This document shows, piece after piece, positions 10,365 through 21,840 of a DNA stretch of 64,000 nt. The stretch covers positions 54,385,762-54,449,761 of the forward strand of contig CP136061.1 of the NCBI GenBank assembly GCA_032622095.1, written 5' to 3'. Each line of letters begins with the position of its first letter. Within the stretch, counting starts at the first letter, position 1. Below the pieces are notes generated by a model. The model ran no database searches. It saw only the letters and a list, made by a program, of their open reading frames with translations, and was not told the DNA's origin. This DNA is from Siphonodentalium dalli (lineage: Eukaryota; Mollusca; Scaphopoda; Gadilida; Siphonodentaliidae). The position numbers and the translations under genes were made by a program.

Positions 10365-10935
10365 TGGGACAACAATTTTGCCTGTTCCCAAAAGACACAT
10401 GAAATAATTGCTTTGTTACCCAATACATTTACTTGTATATAATCAGGTGACAGTGACAATGCGGAAATCCGGTATAATTAAAAAACGAAACTGGAAATTT
10501 CCGGAAATAGCTGAAATGTCACGGAAATTGCAAACCATGTAACAGTTCGTTCGGGCCAGTCAACAGTACGTTCGGAGCCAGTCAACAGTTCGCTTGGGTC
10601 GGGCAACAGTTCACTCGTGACGTCACGAAACCGGGCAACTGTTCATTCAGGGCGGGCAACAGTTCGTTGTGGCGTTGCGAACGCAAATTTGGGGTTAGCC
10701 AGTTAATTCTAAATCCCAATGATTTACGAAGTAAAACTCTACTATTTGGTAACAAATGATATTGAACTCCTGAAAGTCTGGATTCCTATAGGTGAGATTG
10801 TTCAAATAGGACTAAGAATATGTACAACCCAACATTCTGTTCCTTCGGCCTTGGGCAACAATTTGATAGTCATTCCTGATACCTCGGGACAACAATTTTG
10901 ACTGTTCCCAAAAGACACATGAAATAATTGCTTAA
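10365..10935. repeat. Local duplication with a short irregular tandem array between
   Basis: GGGACAACAATTTTG, CTGTTCCCAAAAGACACATG and AAATAATTGCTT occur at 10366-10415 and again at 10883-10932. Between them, 10540-10680 holds about six irregular repeats of the form GGGC-AACAGTTCGTTC. Confidence 0.65.
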
Positions 10936-10994
10936 TAATATACTTCTATCATTCACTATAAATCACTCTGCCCATACTAACTACTAGGCCTGAG

Positions 10995-11422
10995 TTTAGT
11001 GTGTCTGTCATTTGCCGAATGAGGTCCCCAGAGGGTGAATTTAGTGACGTTATCCCACATTGCGGGCTAGCATAACCAAATTCAACCTCTGGGGACCTCA
11101 TTCTGCTTAGGCCTAATCTTATAGGAAATATATATAGTCTCAAATTAATGTTGTTTTTATGTGAATTTTTCCCTTCTGGGAAGTTTCTGTATCCCCTAAT
11201 TTGCAGAAGATAACTTACATAAATGAGGTGACTATAATGGATGAACATCACCAAATTAAAGTAGGGAACTTCAATCTGATCCTAGGTCTTCCATAGCAGT
11301 TGAGGCCTAAGCAGAAAGAGGTCCCCAGAGGGTGAATTTGGTGATGCTAGTCTGATATGTGGGATAGAATCACTAAATTCACCTTCTGGGGATCTCATTC
11401 TGCAAATGACAGACACACTAAA
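10995..11422. mobile_element. Family C element, complete two-hairpin copy
   Basis: The ends are TTTAGTGTGTCTGTCATTTG and the inverted CAAATGACAGACACACTAAA, a 20-bp perfect terminal repeat. Each end is followed by its own ~100-bp hairpin built from GAGGTCCCCAGAGGGTGAAT and its complement. About 230 bp of unique sequence with TTTCTGTATCCCCTAATTTG lies between. No target duplication could be fixed with confidence. Non-coding. Confidence 0.7.
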
Positions 11423-11445
11423 CTTAGAGGCTTAGTGCCCAAACT

Positions 11446-11935
11446 AACTACTAGCAACAATTGTGATTAACTGTCGCCCAACTCCAAAGTGAACAAGAAA
11501 AGAGTTTTAGATAATCGGAATAAACAACGGCTTCTGTTAAAATGATGGCATAATTGCAGGTCTGTAGAACCAATGATAAATCACCTGTGGAAATTAACAT
11601 CACCCAGACACCAGACATTGAAGTTCTTGAACGAGTTAAATGCACCATCGTGTTTTAATCTGTGTTTCGTTGATGATGTCGAGGTGCTTGCTTTATCGCT
11701 AGATTGTCTCTTCTACAGGCGGCGACGCAGATATTTGACGGTTGTTGGTTCCTGGCGATCGCCTCGTCAATCAATGCCTGCACACTGTGATAGTAGTCTG
11801 GTGTAATAAGCTGTGTGTTATCCAACCTCAGCATAATACAGAGTGTTGTTCTGTACAGGATTTAAACTTGGTTATTAATTCTGTAAAGGTAAGTTTAAAT
11901 CTTTGTAGTTAATTAATAGTCAATTAGGGTAGCCA
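11446..11935. other. No gene supported
   Basis: Only chance frames are present. No repeat recognised. Confidence 0.3.
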
Positions 11936-11938
11936 CAT

Positions 11939-11973
11939 GGGGGGGGGGGGGGAGGGGGGGGGGGGGGCGGAGA
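11939..11973. repeat. G-homopolymer run
   Basis: About 30 bases are nearly pure G, broken by one A and one C. This could form quadruplex structure or reflect unstable homopolymer sequence. Confidence 0.9.
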
Positions 11974-12159
11974 GGTATGTAATTTAATTTGTTTTCTCAA
12001 AATGGGGAATACATCCTCCAGAAACAAACCAAAATTAGTTTTCCTTATTCAAATTTAATATTTCTTAACAAAAAATATTGAAATAAATGTTTGACTTGGC
12101 TTTTTAAAAGAAAATTTCAGTGATGAGGGGGAAATTCTGCGGCATATAATTTATATGAC

Positions 12160-12675
12160 ACCTTGAATTTCTACTTTGGCTATGCCCATAGAGATCATAT
12201 TCCACAAGTTCAAAATTTAAGAACTTTTTTATGTTCTGACAGGGTAGTTTATAACATTGATAAAAAAGTGACGGTAATATATTTCTTAGTTAATGTATTT
12301 CACAGTGGGTGAAGGTCCCGGCTCGAGATTGCATGATTTATTCAACTTTGTTGAGCCGATTTTGATCTGCATCGATTACAATAATGGAATTTCTCCCGGG
12401 AAACAATTCAATGTTTATTATGATAACGACTCATAAAATTCCCAAAAATCATATTTTCTCAAGCAGGGACCAACCTCTACCATGAAATAGATAATTAAGG
12501 AACATGTTTTAACAAAGTAATAAATTCCGTGGGATGCATCCGTTGTTTTTCAATGTTATAAAGTTCCCTGTCAGAACAGGTGAGAACATCGTAACATTCC
12601 TATGTTTTGTACTGGTGGAATATGATCTCTATGACTACGGGCGTAGCTAGAGTAGAGATTCATGTCATGATCTAC
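12160..12675. mobile_element. Family J inverted-repeat element (ACTTTGGCTATGCCCATAGA end)
   Basis: The left arm, about 12165-12240, has CTACTTTGGCTATGCCCATA, ATCATATTCCAC and TTATGTTCTGACAGGG. The right arm, about 12565-12665, has the complement (CCCTGTCAGAACA, GTGGAATATGATCTCTATGA, then ACGGGCGTAGCTAGAGTAGA). A one-armed relative is at 35776-36010. Target duplication unclear; no coding. Confidence 0.5.
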
Positions 12676-12989
12676 ATATAATTGTGGGGTTTACTAGATT
12701 TAGATTCAGGCGTCAAAATTATGGTGCTGGACATTTGCAGAATAAGGTCCCCAGAGGGTGAATTTAGTACGTGACCAGTGATGTTTGTTGACAAATCAAC
12801 AATGACAGTTTTCACATAACAATGTATTCAGCAGGGGTGAAATTTTGTTATTGAAGAGCTATCAATAATTTAATATAATCTGTTGATCTGTTTCTCCGTG
12901 TTCTTCTTGGTGATGTTTTTTTAAAAATAATTTTTTGCACATTTACCCACTGTGAGTGCCTTTTTAAGTTTCACAAGGCCATCCTAATC

Positions 12990-13735
12990 TATTGTATATT
13001 TTGGAACTTCTGTCTTTATGTGTCTATGTGTGTGTGCGTGTGTGTTAATAGTCTCAAAAACTGCTGGACATGATCCGACTCAAATCTGGAATGTAGGCTT
13101 ACTTTGATATGGAGAACAACATGGGCGGGTCCAATTTTACGTCCGACTGTGTCCTTGACCTCGCTCATATACGCTGATATAGGCATGTTTCTGGACTGAT
13201 CGAACAATAGTTTTTTTCTTTCTCCTAATACTTTTCAACATTGTTACTAAATAGCCCGGACGAAGTCGGGCACATCAGCTAGTGTATTATATATTTTAGA
13301 ACTTAAGAGTCTGTCGGCATGTGTCTATGTGTGTGCGTATGTGTGCGCGTGTGTGTGCGCTTGTGTGCATGTGTTATAGACTCGAAAACTGCTCGACTGA
13401 TCTGACTCAAATTTTGTATGTAGGCCTACTTTCATCCCGGGAACAATATGGGTGGGTCAAATTTCACATGCAAACGTGTCCTTGACCTTGTTCATATATG
13501 CTCATATAGGCATGTTTCTAGACCTCGACCAATCCGGCTCAAATTTGGTATGTAGGCATAATTTTTTGATTATGGGAACAATGTGGGCAGGTTAAATTTC
13601 ACGTGTAACCATGTCCTTGACCTTGACCTCGTATATGCTCATGTTTCTGGACCGATGCTGTGTATTCTGCCCAGACAGAGGCGATCACAAAGAAATCCCT
13701 AAATAGCCCGGGTGAAATCGGGCACATCAGCTATA
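12990..13735. repeat. Two tandem copies of family I, opposite orientation to 9421
   Basis: Copy one spans about 12990-13280 and copy two 13285-13735. Each begins near TATATTTTxGAACTTxxGTCTG with a TGTGTG-rich stretch, passes through GACCTCGCTCATATA or its variant, and ends AATAGCCCGGACGAAGTCGG (or CCCGGGTGAAATCGG) GCACATCAGCTA. Confidence 0.6.
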
Positions 13736-13761
13736 TGATCTAATTAAGTTTCAGGCCAACA

Positions 13762-13805
13762 TACAGTAATGCTCTAAATAGTCAATTACTTAGGGCATTA
13801 CTGTA
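13762..13805. mobile_element. Minimal 40-bp TA-flanked CAGTAATGC palindrome
   Basis: TA then CAGTAATGCTCTAAATAGTC, immediately joined to AATTACTTAGGGCATTACTG then TA. Only the two terminal repeats of the CAGTAATGCCC family remain, with no interior. Confidence 0.75.
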
Positions 13806-14037
13806 TATCATTGGAACGTGAATGTTCAAGCAAATGAGGATTCCTATTTCTCTCTGCACTTCAAAGTTAAGCTCCAAAACTGCTCATTTTTCAGTCTTTC
13901 AACCTTATAATAATGATGAAGTACAATCTGACATTTGGTTATTCCAATGCTCAATCAATTTGAAATTCGAAGTAGATTAAAGTAAAAAAAAAAACCAAGT
14001 GTGCCTTTGATTACTCATGAAATAGTTCAGAATTTGT
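13806..14037. other. No gene seen
   Basis: Unassigned sequence with a short A-run. Nothing supported. Confidence 0.3.
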
Positions 14038-14213
14038 CTATTATGGGTAACTTTTAAGAATTTAATCGGAAAAATGGCTTGTTGCCATTCATCGGAAAGC
14101 TCTCACTGAGAGCTATCGGATGAAGGGCAACGAGCCATATTTCTGACTAAATCCTGAAAAGTTACCCATAATTTTGCTGTGGCTAAGGAGTTGATTACTT
14201 TGGGCATTACTGT
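14038..14213. mobile_element. TA hairpin MITE, left end missing
   Basis: The internal palindrome (ATTATGGGTAACTTTTAAGA ... AAAGTTACCCATAATTTTGC) and the right end (GGGCATTACTG then TA) are present. The left CAGTAATGCCC end is lost. Confidence 0.7.
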
Positions 14214-14289
14214 AAGTGCTTGAATGGACTTGAATTTCGGCAATATTCACACCACTTGCTGGACTCGTTATTGATCACGATTTGAATTC

Positions 14290-14740
14290 TACAATATTTA
14301 ATTCAGTCTTGAAACATGTGAGGAGCCCAAATGGGGAGATAGGCCTTCAGAATTAGGGAGATTTGGCACAAATTGGGGAGATTTTTGTTGTTCCCCGAAA
14401 ATATTTTTTTGGGGGACTATATTAAAATAGCCGGAGTCCGTTCGGAAAGTTTCTAGATGAGAACTTTATTTTGGGCTTTCCTATCGAAACAAAATTTGGT
14501 ATGTGAGTTTATCAGCTCAAAGCACAGGTCAAGTTCGAATATGGGTTCAGTACATCCATTTTTGCCGGTGTTATGGTCCATTTTCGACTTAGAATCTGTC
14601 TGTTCGGAAAGTTTCTGGATGAGAACTTTATTTTGGGCTTTCCTATCGAAACCAAATTTGGTATGTGAAACATTTTATCAGCTCAAAACACAGGTCAAGT
14701 TGGAATATTGGTTCGGGGTTTCGTGTATTCTTACATGAAG
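14290..14740. repeat. Family D-like duplicated unit
   Basis: Two ~125-bp units with GTTTCTxGATGAGAACTTTA, TTTTGGGCTTTCCTATCGAA and AAATTTGGTATGTGA are arranged in tandem (about 14450-14575 and 14605-14720). The two short overlapping open frames are products of the duplication and not evidence of a gene. Confidence 0.6.
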
Positions 14741-14742
14741 GA

Positions 14743-14923
14743 TACAGTAATGCCCTAAGTAATTGACCATAAAGCAGAATTATGGGTAACTTTTCAGGAT
14801 TTAGTCGGAAATATGGCTTGTTGCCATTCATCGGAAAGCTCTCGGGAAGCCATATTTCCGACTAAATCCTGAAAAGTTAATTCGGCTGTGGTTAAGGGGT
14901 CGATTACTTATGGCATTACTGTA
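14743..14923. mobile_element. TA hairpin MITE, complete
   Basis: 177 bp (14745-14921) between TA duplications. The left end is CAGTAATGCCCTAAGTAATT and the right end is the inverted CAGTAATGCCATAAGTAATC. The element is a near-continuous palindrome turning near 14837. Confidence 0.8.
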
Positions 14924-15049
14924 TACCCCAGTTTGATTCAACAAATGGCTTCGGCATTGCTGATTGCCGTGGCCAATTATAAGGGCTAATGACGCCATTA
15001 TGCATTATAATTGACACTTTTCCAAGAGTACATGGGATGTACTAGTACT

Positions 15050-15660
15050 TTGATTTGCCTCTCTTGCACTGAAGTCAGAAATTGATATGGCGGTGAAGTT
15101 GGTCCGTTCTCCATATGGTCATATAGCACACAGCATGACATTCAAGTCCGCATATAATTAAAGCAGTCAAGAAGTTGGTGAAAACAACCTGATCAATGTG
15201 AAATATAAAAAAATGTGTTTGTACTACACAAGATGTGTTCTTTAATTTGACTGTTGCACCGAAGCCAGAAATTGATATGGCAGTGCAGTATGTAGGTCTG
15301 TTCTTAGTATGGTCATATAGCACACAGCATGACTTTCATGTCCGCACTTAATATGGACATAAAGCTGCCAAGAAGTTGGTGCAAACGAATATCTGATCAA
15401 CATGAAATATCAGTGTGTGTGTACTACACGAGATGTCTAGATAATTATGCTGCTTTGATTTGACTCTGTTACACTGAGCAGGAATTGATATGGCGGTGAA
15501 GTAGGTCTGTTCTCAGTATGGTCTTATAGCACACAGCGTGGCATTCAAGTACATACTCAAAATGGATATTATTAATGCAGTCAAGAAGATATAGTTGAAA
15601 GGAATACCTGATTAACCAGAAATATCAGTGCATCTGTCCTACACCTGATGGTTGCTTGAC
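15050..15660. repeat. Three tandem copies of a ~210-bp unit
   Basis: Each unit contains GAAATTGATATGGCxGTGxAG, GGTCATATAGCACACAGCAT (or CTTATAGCACACAGCGTGGC), GTCAAGAAG/GCCAAGAAG, CCTGATCAA and TACTACAC.AGATG. The units have diverged, and reading frames are not conserved between them. Confidence 0.65.
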
Positions 15661-16020
15661 TCAGTTCTCTGTTATTTGAGTCTTCAACACGGCTCGATTT
15701 AACTGGATTCGCATCGCAATTCGCGATGCAATTTCCAATATCTGCTAACCAGTTTACAATGAAAAAACGTGTATTGGTAGGGAACGTATAAAAATCTACA
15801 CAGTACTGCAAAATACTATACAAATTAAAAAGATTTAAATAAAAAAAATTAAATCGACCCCTGGTTTTCAGGGCTAGCATCACTAAATTTACCTTCTGGG
15901 GACGTCATTCTGCTCAGGCCTCATCTTCTCTGGAAGGTTTCTTTTTTTTATCAAATTTCTATAGAAACTTCTTCACATAGATTCTATTTCTTTTTTAGTT
16001 TAGTTTCTCTATATCCCCAA
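15661..16020. repeat. Family C internal fragment
   Basis: 15876-15925 has GGCTAGCATCACTAAATTTA then CCTTCTGGGGACGTCATTCTGC, and 15990-16030 carries the TTTCTCTATATCCCCAAATT portion. The rest is unassigned. Confidence 0.45.
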
Positions 16021-16470
16021 ATTGGCAGACCACACATTTTCCCCCTAGCCCATATTTCAGGACTGGAACATTCTCCTACCTGATCAATAGATTATTAAAT
16101 GCCCACATCACATATGTATCTCCCGGTAAATAAAACCAATATGGGATGATTAAATTGATAAAAATAGTGATATTTGCTAACTATGATCACTTATATATAT
16201 ATTGTGAACCTTTTTATGGAAAAAATAATACTGTTCAAGCATAAACACATTGATAGTTATTGCCTTATTCTGAAAGATATTGCAGTGGAGATCGGTAAAA
16301 GCCTCATTTGATTCTGCCTGGTTATGTTGCAATTACGTTGTCAAATAAAACATGCTTGTATAATCATCATGTAAACCTTTCAGTTTGTCAAAATATAAAA
16401 ACTTAGTTGAATTCCTTAAATAAAAGTTGAAGATAATTTACTCTTATTACCGCAGATCTTCAGAATTTGG
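16021..16470. other. No gene seen
   Basis: AT-rich, with no protein-like frame or named repeat. Confidence 0.3.
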
Positions 16471-16472
16471 GT

Positions 16473-16612
16473 TACAGTAATGCTCTAAGTAATCGATTTC
16501 TCTCCGAGAGCTTTCCGATGAATGGCAACAAGCCATATTTCCGACTAAATCCTGAAAAGGTACCCATAATTCTGCTGTGGTTAAGAAGTCGATTACTTAG
16601 AGCATTACTGTA
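16473..16612. mobile_element. TA hairpin MITE, internally deleted
   Basis: 136 bp (16475-16610) between TA duplications. The CAGTAATGCTCTAAGTAATC left end is followed directly by the right half of the palindrome (CCGATGAATGGCAACAAGCC onward), and the right end AGCATTACTG is intact. Confidence 0.75.
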
Positions 16613-16639
16613 TGTTATGGACTGATCTTCTATTATTAT

Positions 16640-16950
16640 TCATTCCTTTACTGACACTTGATTGGGCAAAAGCCGTCACATGATAACCAAGGAAAAAGTT
16701 ATATTGGACTCCCAAATGTCATATTGGACTCGACTCGAGTCCAATATGACTTTTATAAAAGTTATCTGGACTGGTGATTTCATTTGGATAAACATACAGA
16801 TGGATAATAAAAATGTCATCATATAATGTTGTGTACAGTATGTGTTTTCAGGTACTCGACCAGGCTGTGGTAAAAAGCCAATATGACTTTTCACCACAAA
16901 CCGGACTCATACAAGAAAATTACATACTGCACACAACATTGTACAAGAAA
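16640..16950. repeat. Family K (AAATGTCATATTGGACTC) copy 1
   Basis: Shared with 20225-20745: GATTGGGCAAAAGCCGxCA, AATGTCATATTGGACTC, TGGATAAACATACAGATGGA, TAATAAAAATGTCATxATA, GTGTACAGTATG and AAAAACxCATACTG. A short palindrome ACTCGACTCGAGT lies at 16727-16739. Non-coding. Confidence 0.6.
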
Positions 16951-16989
16951 ACTAAGATGCATGCATCAGGTCGGCCGTGAACTATCTAC

Positions 16990-17670
16990 CATATAATTGT
17001 TGTAGCTATCGATTATACATTTTGGAACACCTGTCTGTATGTATGTGTGTATGCATGTGTGTATGTGTTATAGACTCTAACACTGCTCGACTGATCCGAC
17101 TCGGATTTGGTATTTAACGTGTCAACTTGACCTCGCTCATAGGCATGTTTCTGGACCTTGACCGATCCGACTAAAAATTTGTGTGTAGGACTACTTCGAT
17201 CCCGGGAGCAATATTGACGGGTCCAATTTCACGTGGGACCATGTTCTCGAACGTGCTGATGTAGGCATGTTTCTGGACTATTTGGACGGGTCAAATCTTG
17301 ATCCTGACCTGACTTTGACATTCAAAAAGATCAATTCAAGGTCAAATCTGGTAAAACGAAGTATTTCAACGAAATATAATACCTACTGTTACTTTTGTCC
17401 CAGGAGTGTTTCGGGTGGGTCAAATTATGACCCTGACCTGATCTTGACATTCAAAATTGTCAATTCAAGGTCAAATCGGGTAAAGCCGGGCGGATTTCGA
17501 CGGGTACTTTTGTCGTGACTTTTGTCCGGGGAGTGTTTTGGGCGGGTCAAATCGTGACCCGACGTGACGTTCACCTTTAAAATGGTCAATTCAAGGTTAA
17601 ATCGCGCAATTCTCCGAAAATCAGAGGGGAACATCCCGGACGAAGTAGGGTCCACCAGCTACTATTATAT
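16990..17670. repeat. Family I, long copy with extra internal units
   Basis: The left part shares the GxCTGTATGTATGTGTG and GACTGATCCGACTC modules. The right part has three units with GGGTCAAATC/TTATGACCCTGACCTGA, TTGACATTCAAAA and GTCAATTCAAGGTCAAATC. It ends CATCCCGGACGAAGTAGGGT. The open frames on both strands at 17267-17655 follow the internal repeat. Confidence 0.55.
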
Positions 17671-19210
17671 ATTTCTAGATTTAGTTACAAACTAAATACC
17701 TGTATATTGTACAAAGAAATGTTTGACAAATATATCTGTATCAATATTACCATACGGGTCATTAAAATAGATACGACGAAACAAATTTTGAAGGGTGCAT
17801 GGTATCAGGTAAATTTTTATATTTCAAATGATGACAGGAATGCGGAAAGTTGAAGTACCTACGTAATACTGGCTATCCGATTGAAGAGATATACATGTAT
17901 ATAAAAACCAAAATAGAAGATGACTGCTGGCGACAATGTTTTCCAAAAAAATTCAAAGCATTCGATAGCTCCCATCTAGTTGTCAGCCCGAAGATCAATA
18001 TAAAGTGTGGTGACTATCAGATGAGGGATATGACTGTACAGTTGCTAAACAATTCAGTCACGCAAAAGAGGATCAAACAGTAAGATACCAAATTGCTGCC
18101 TGTGGTAATGTTTTTTAACGAAATTCGGGAAAATTAGATTACTCTCCCCCTGGTTATCCAGAAGATCATTGTGGAATATGGTGACGATCGGACAAGGGGT
18201 GTCGTCTGTAGGATCAACCAAATTATTTAGCCATAAAAATAGTAAAATTCAAGATCACCGCTGGCAGTGATGTCTTCACAAGGACAGCTTGAGAACAAAA
18301 CATGGCTCACATCTAGCGGTGACCCAAACTATCCACATGAGAAAAAGTTCTCCAATAAAAGCTGGCTGCAGGGTGCGCCAATTGATTCAAATTCGAAATT
18401 TAACAGGGTGTACTGCTTGTGACCATGTTTTCCCCGCAAATTTGATAGACTGATGGACAAAACCACTGAATCCGTTGAATCAATATACATGTATACATGG
18501 ATTAATGTATATGCATTGTTATACACAGTACTGGTATATAAAGGTACTGAAAATAACAATATTACTAGTATACACAAAATAAACCATATATCATGGCTAT
18601 GGGTTCTAATATCCGAATATGACAGCTGATAACTTGGTGTGAATTGAAGAGTGGTGGTGTCTCACGCATATCTAACCCTCCATGTTAGAAACATGCCATT
18701 AAATGTCATAAGTATAATCTAGCTTGAGGACAGAAGTTATCCATAAAAACCCCCCTTAATTCAACCAGGTCCTCGCGCGATGTATGGTCGATCACATGAT
18801 GATCTAGGGGGGATTAGAATTGTTGTATAAAAACAGCACTGCATGTAAATATAAAATAAAATAGTGCTACATCTTATTACAGATTATTGCCATATATAAT
18901 CAGTGACTATACAGACAGTCTGACAAAATAAAGTTTCAGTGACACTCTATCCGAAGAGGGGAATAATTCCATCTGTTACAGTCAATGGAGCAATTATGAA
19001 TCTGGAAAGGTGAAATTTCTAAGTAATACTAGATATCGACATGACGCGATAACATATAACGTAAATGCAATATGGCCGCTGGCGACCATTTTTTCCTATA
19101 AAATTAAAAAAATATTTGATAGCTCTCATCTGATAGATCAATATCAAGATAAATATGAAGTTTAGTGATGATCGGATGAGTGAAGTGGACTGTGCTAAAC
19201 GGTTTAGTAA
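17671..19210. repeat. Old dispersed repeat (CTGGCGACxATxTTTTCC / GATAGCTCxCATCT)
   Basis: 17845-18060, 18225-18440 and 19010-19200 share diverged modules: TACxTAATACTxG/AGTAATACTAG, GCTGGCGACxAT, TTTTCC, GATAGCTCxCATCT and GATGATCGGATGAG. 18440-19000 has no assignment. No gene supported. Confidence 0.4.
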
Positions 19211-19212
19211 TG

Positions 19213-19520
19213 CTTAAAAAGATTTTTACCTTAATATTTTTATGTTCACTTTATAAACTTCACTGAGTCATCTTTTGAGTCATGTATTGAGTTTGATATC
19301 TGTTGTTAACAGTTTATAAATCATGTATGTCTCATGTTTGTTATTTTAATTTATGTGTTATCATTAAATAAAGTTGAATTCCTTAAAAAGATTCTTACCT
19401 CAATGTTTTTATGTTCACTTTATAAACTCCACTGAGTCATCTTTGTCATGTATTGAATTTGATATCTTTTGTTAACAGTTCATAAATTATGTATGTCTCG
19501 TGTTCGTTATTATATTATAT
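19213..19520. repeat. ~170-bp tandem duplication containing a polyadenylation-like signal
   Basis: CTTAAAAAGATTxTTACCT, TTTTTATGTTCACTTTATAA, CACTGAGTCATCTTT and GTTAACAGTTxATAAATxAT occur twice, starting near 19213 and 19383. Between them ATCATTAAATAAAGTTGAATTCC resembles the 3' end of a transcript or LINE. Confidence 0.7.
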
Positions 19521-20224
19521 ACACTTTATAGTGTGTTTCAGAACGAAAACAAAATGAATAAAATCAACAAATTTGTAAATTTAAAAACAATTCAAACGTT
19601 GTTGTATTCCATGTCCCAGCCCGGACATATACACCAAATTTCAATAATATTCATTGAGAAACAACTGACCAAACGCCATATAACACCCCGTATGCATCTT
19701 TTATTCCGAGTTGGCCTTTTATTCCGAGTTGGCACGCGCCGATTGGGCGAGTTAGCCCATGGGGCGAGTACGCCGATTCCGACACCTTTTCTATTTGCAG
19801 CAGGTTAAGTTTACGCGTAATTTAATTTACAAAGTTCCCCAATTGGTATCGTAAATAGAGCGACCTTATTTGACAGAGAATGCCTCTGTTATTGATTATA
19901 GAGTTGCTATACATTAAAAACGACAATTCACATGCTCGTTCAAGCGCAGTAGTCTATTTTCCTCATGTTAAAGGACATCCACAAATACTAAATAACGCTA
20001 ACTTACTGCCGAATGTTTTACACGACAACTGTTAACATATTTGGGCTGAATTCATCTGACGCGGTATTATTCCTCAAAATAAACAACAAAACCATCGTTA
20101 CTTGGAAATGTAGTTTGGGCTAACATTTACATAAATCCTCCATATCATTATTCCGACACACACGTCAGATGAAAAACTCACATGAAGTAACCGGCCAAAT
20201 TGGCCGAAATAATAACTTTATTTT
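19521..20224. other. No gene supported
   Basis: A small direct duplication TTTTATTCCGAGTTGGC occurs at 19698 and 19716. The 102-residue frame at 19500-19808 has no recognisable motif. Confidence 0.3.
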
Positions 20225-20760
20225 ATTATCCATCCCTTAACTAACACCATTTCCGATTGGGCAAAAGCCGCCATGTGATAGTCCGGATAAAAGTCATATT
20301 GTACTCCCGAATGTCATATTGGACTCCCAAGTGTGCAATATCACTTTTTTATCGGGACTCCGTGATGTTACGAATTAACTCTATTGCGAAATGAATCGGT
20401 GAAATTGTGATGCGCGCACAACACTGGTGGATTTTAGCAGACGTTTCACTTCCGCATTGAGTTTTTTTTCACTTCCGTGTTTACTTTTCCAAATCATGCT
20501 TTCTGATGATCAAAATACAGGCTTTTATAAAGAATTAAGTGCCGACAAATACCAAAAATAACCACAAAGGTTTTATTCCCAAAATTTGGATAAACATACA
20601 GATGGATAATAAAAATGTCATTATAAAATATTGTGTACAGTATGAGTTTTTCTTGTACTGTCCAGGTTGTGGTGAAAAGTCTTATTGGACTCGACACTGG
20701 ACTCATACAAGAAAAACACATACTGTACACAATATTGTATAATAACTTTATTCTATTAGA
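20225..20760. repeat. Family K copy 2
   Basis: This is a longer relative of 16640-16950, with the same block order. ACTGTACACAATATTGTATAA at the right and CATTATAAAATATTGTGTAC inside form an inverted pair, so part of it is a foldback. Confidence 0.55.
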
Positions 20761-20816
20761 TATTTGCAGCTGGTTGCTTGGATCTCTTCCCCTCAGCGGA
20801 TGCACAAGCCTGCAAA

Positions 20817-21253
20817 TAGTGTCTGCCATTTTCAGAATGAGGTCCCTAGAGGGTTAATTTAGTGATGCTATCCCAAACAGCAGGCTAGCATCACCAAATA
20901 CACCTCTGGGGACATCATTTTGCTTAGGCCTCATCTTATGGGAAGTATCTATATTCTCAAATCAACATTGTTTTTAGTTACTTTTTCCTTTGCAAAGTTT
21001 CTTTTTCCCCTAATTTGCAGAAGATAAAATGCACAATCCAGGTGACTATAAATGGGTGAGCATCACCAACTTCAACTGGGGAACTTCAATCTGATCCCAG
21101 GTCTCCCATAGCAATTGAGGCTTAAGCAGAATGAGGTTCCCAGAGGGTGAATTTGGTGACGCTACTGGTTCTCTGTGCAGGAAAGCGTCACTAAATTCAC
21201 CGTCTGGGGACCTACAAAAAATGTAGCTCATTCTGCAAAGGTAAGACACACTA
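20817..21253. mobile_element. Family C element, complete two-hairpin copy
   Basis: Same architecture as 10995-11422. The left hairpin spans about 20840-20930, the central unique part includes AGTTACTTTTTCCTTTGCAA, the right hairpin spans about 21130-21235, and the ends are ATAGTGTCTGCCATTT and the inverted GTAAGACACACTAT. Confidence 0.65.
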
Positions 21254-21324
21254 TTTTCAGCCTTGTGTAAATTAAGAAATTGTATTAGTCAGGCAAGGGC
21301 GGTCTGGTGCCCCTGAATGCACTC

Positions 21325-21840
21325 CTGTTTCACTATGCCTGGTCAAAGGACATAAATTATTTCAATTATAGAAGATGTCTCTGGACATGGAATAATTGAT
21401 AAATTATTCAAGTGGAATATTGCTGAATGTAACAGAATACCTGATAAACCAGTGTGTCTGTACTGTACCATGATGTATGCTTTGATTTGCCTCGATCCTG
21501 GGGACGTCATTCTGCAAATATCAGACACACTATTTCCAGGCTTCTCTAAATAGTCTGGAAATAGTGTGTCTGACATTTGCAGAATGACGTCCCCAGATGG
21601 TGAATTTAGTGAAGCTATCCTATATGGCAGGCTAGCATCACCAAATTCACCTTCTGCTGTTTCACCGCCCCTGGTCCGAGGACATCAATCATTATATGAA
21701 GAATGTCTGTGGATATGGATAATTTAATTAATTAATCAAGTGGAATATTGGTGAATGTAACGGAATACCTGATAAACCAGTGTGTCTGTACTGTACCATG
21801 ATGCTTGCTTTGATTTTCCTCCATTCCACAGAGGCCGGGA
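21325..21840. repeat. Direct ~170-bp duplication separated by head-to-head family C fragments
   Basis: GGACAT.AAT..TT, AAGTGGAATATTG.TGAATGTAAC, GGAATACCTGATAAACCAGT and GTGTCTGTACTGTACCATGA occur at 21340-21480 and 21670-21800. Between them are two family C end fragments facing each other (21496-21535 and 21553-21660). The unit also resembles the 3' part of the 15050-15660 repeat (GAATACCTGATTAACCAG). Confidence 0.6.

Noticed and set aside
17267-17655. Overlapping frames on both strands with SNLDPDLTLTFK repeats
   Set aside because: They follow tandem units of the family I repeat; the peptide repetition mirrors the DNA repetition.
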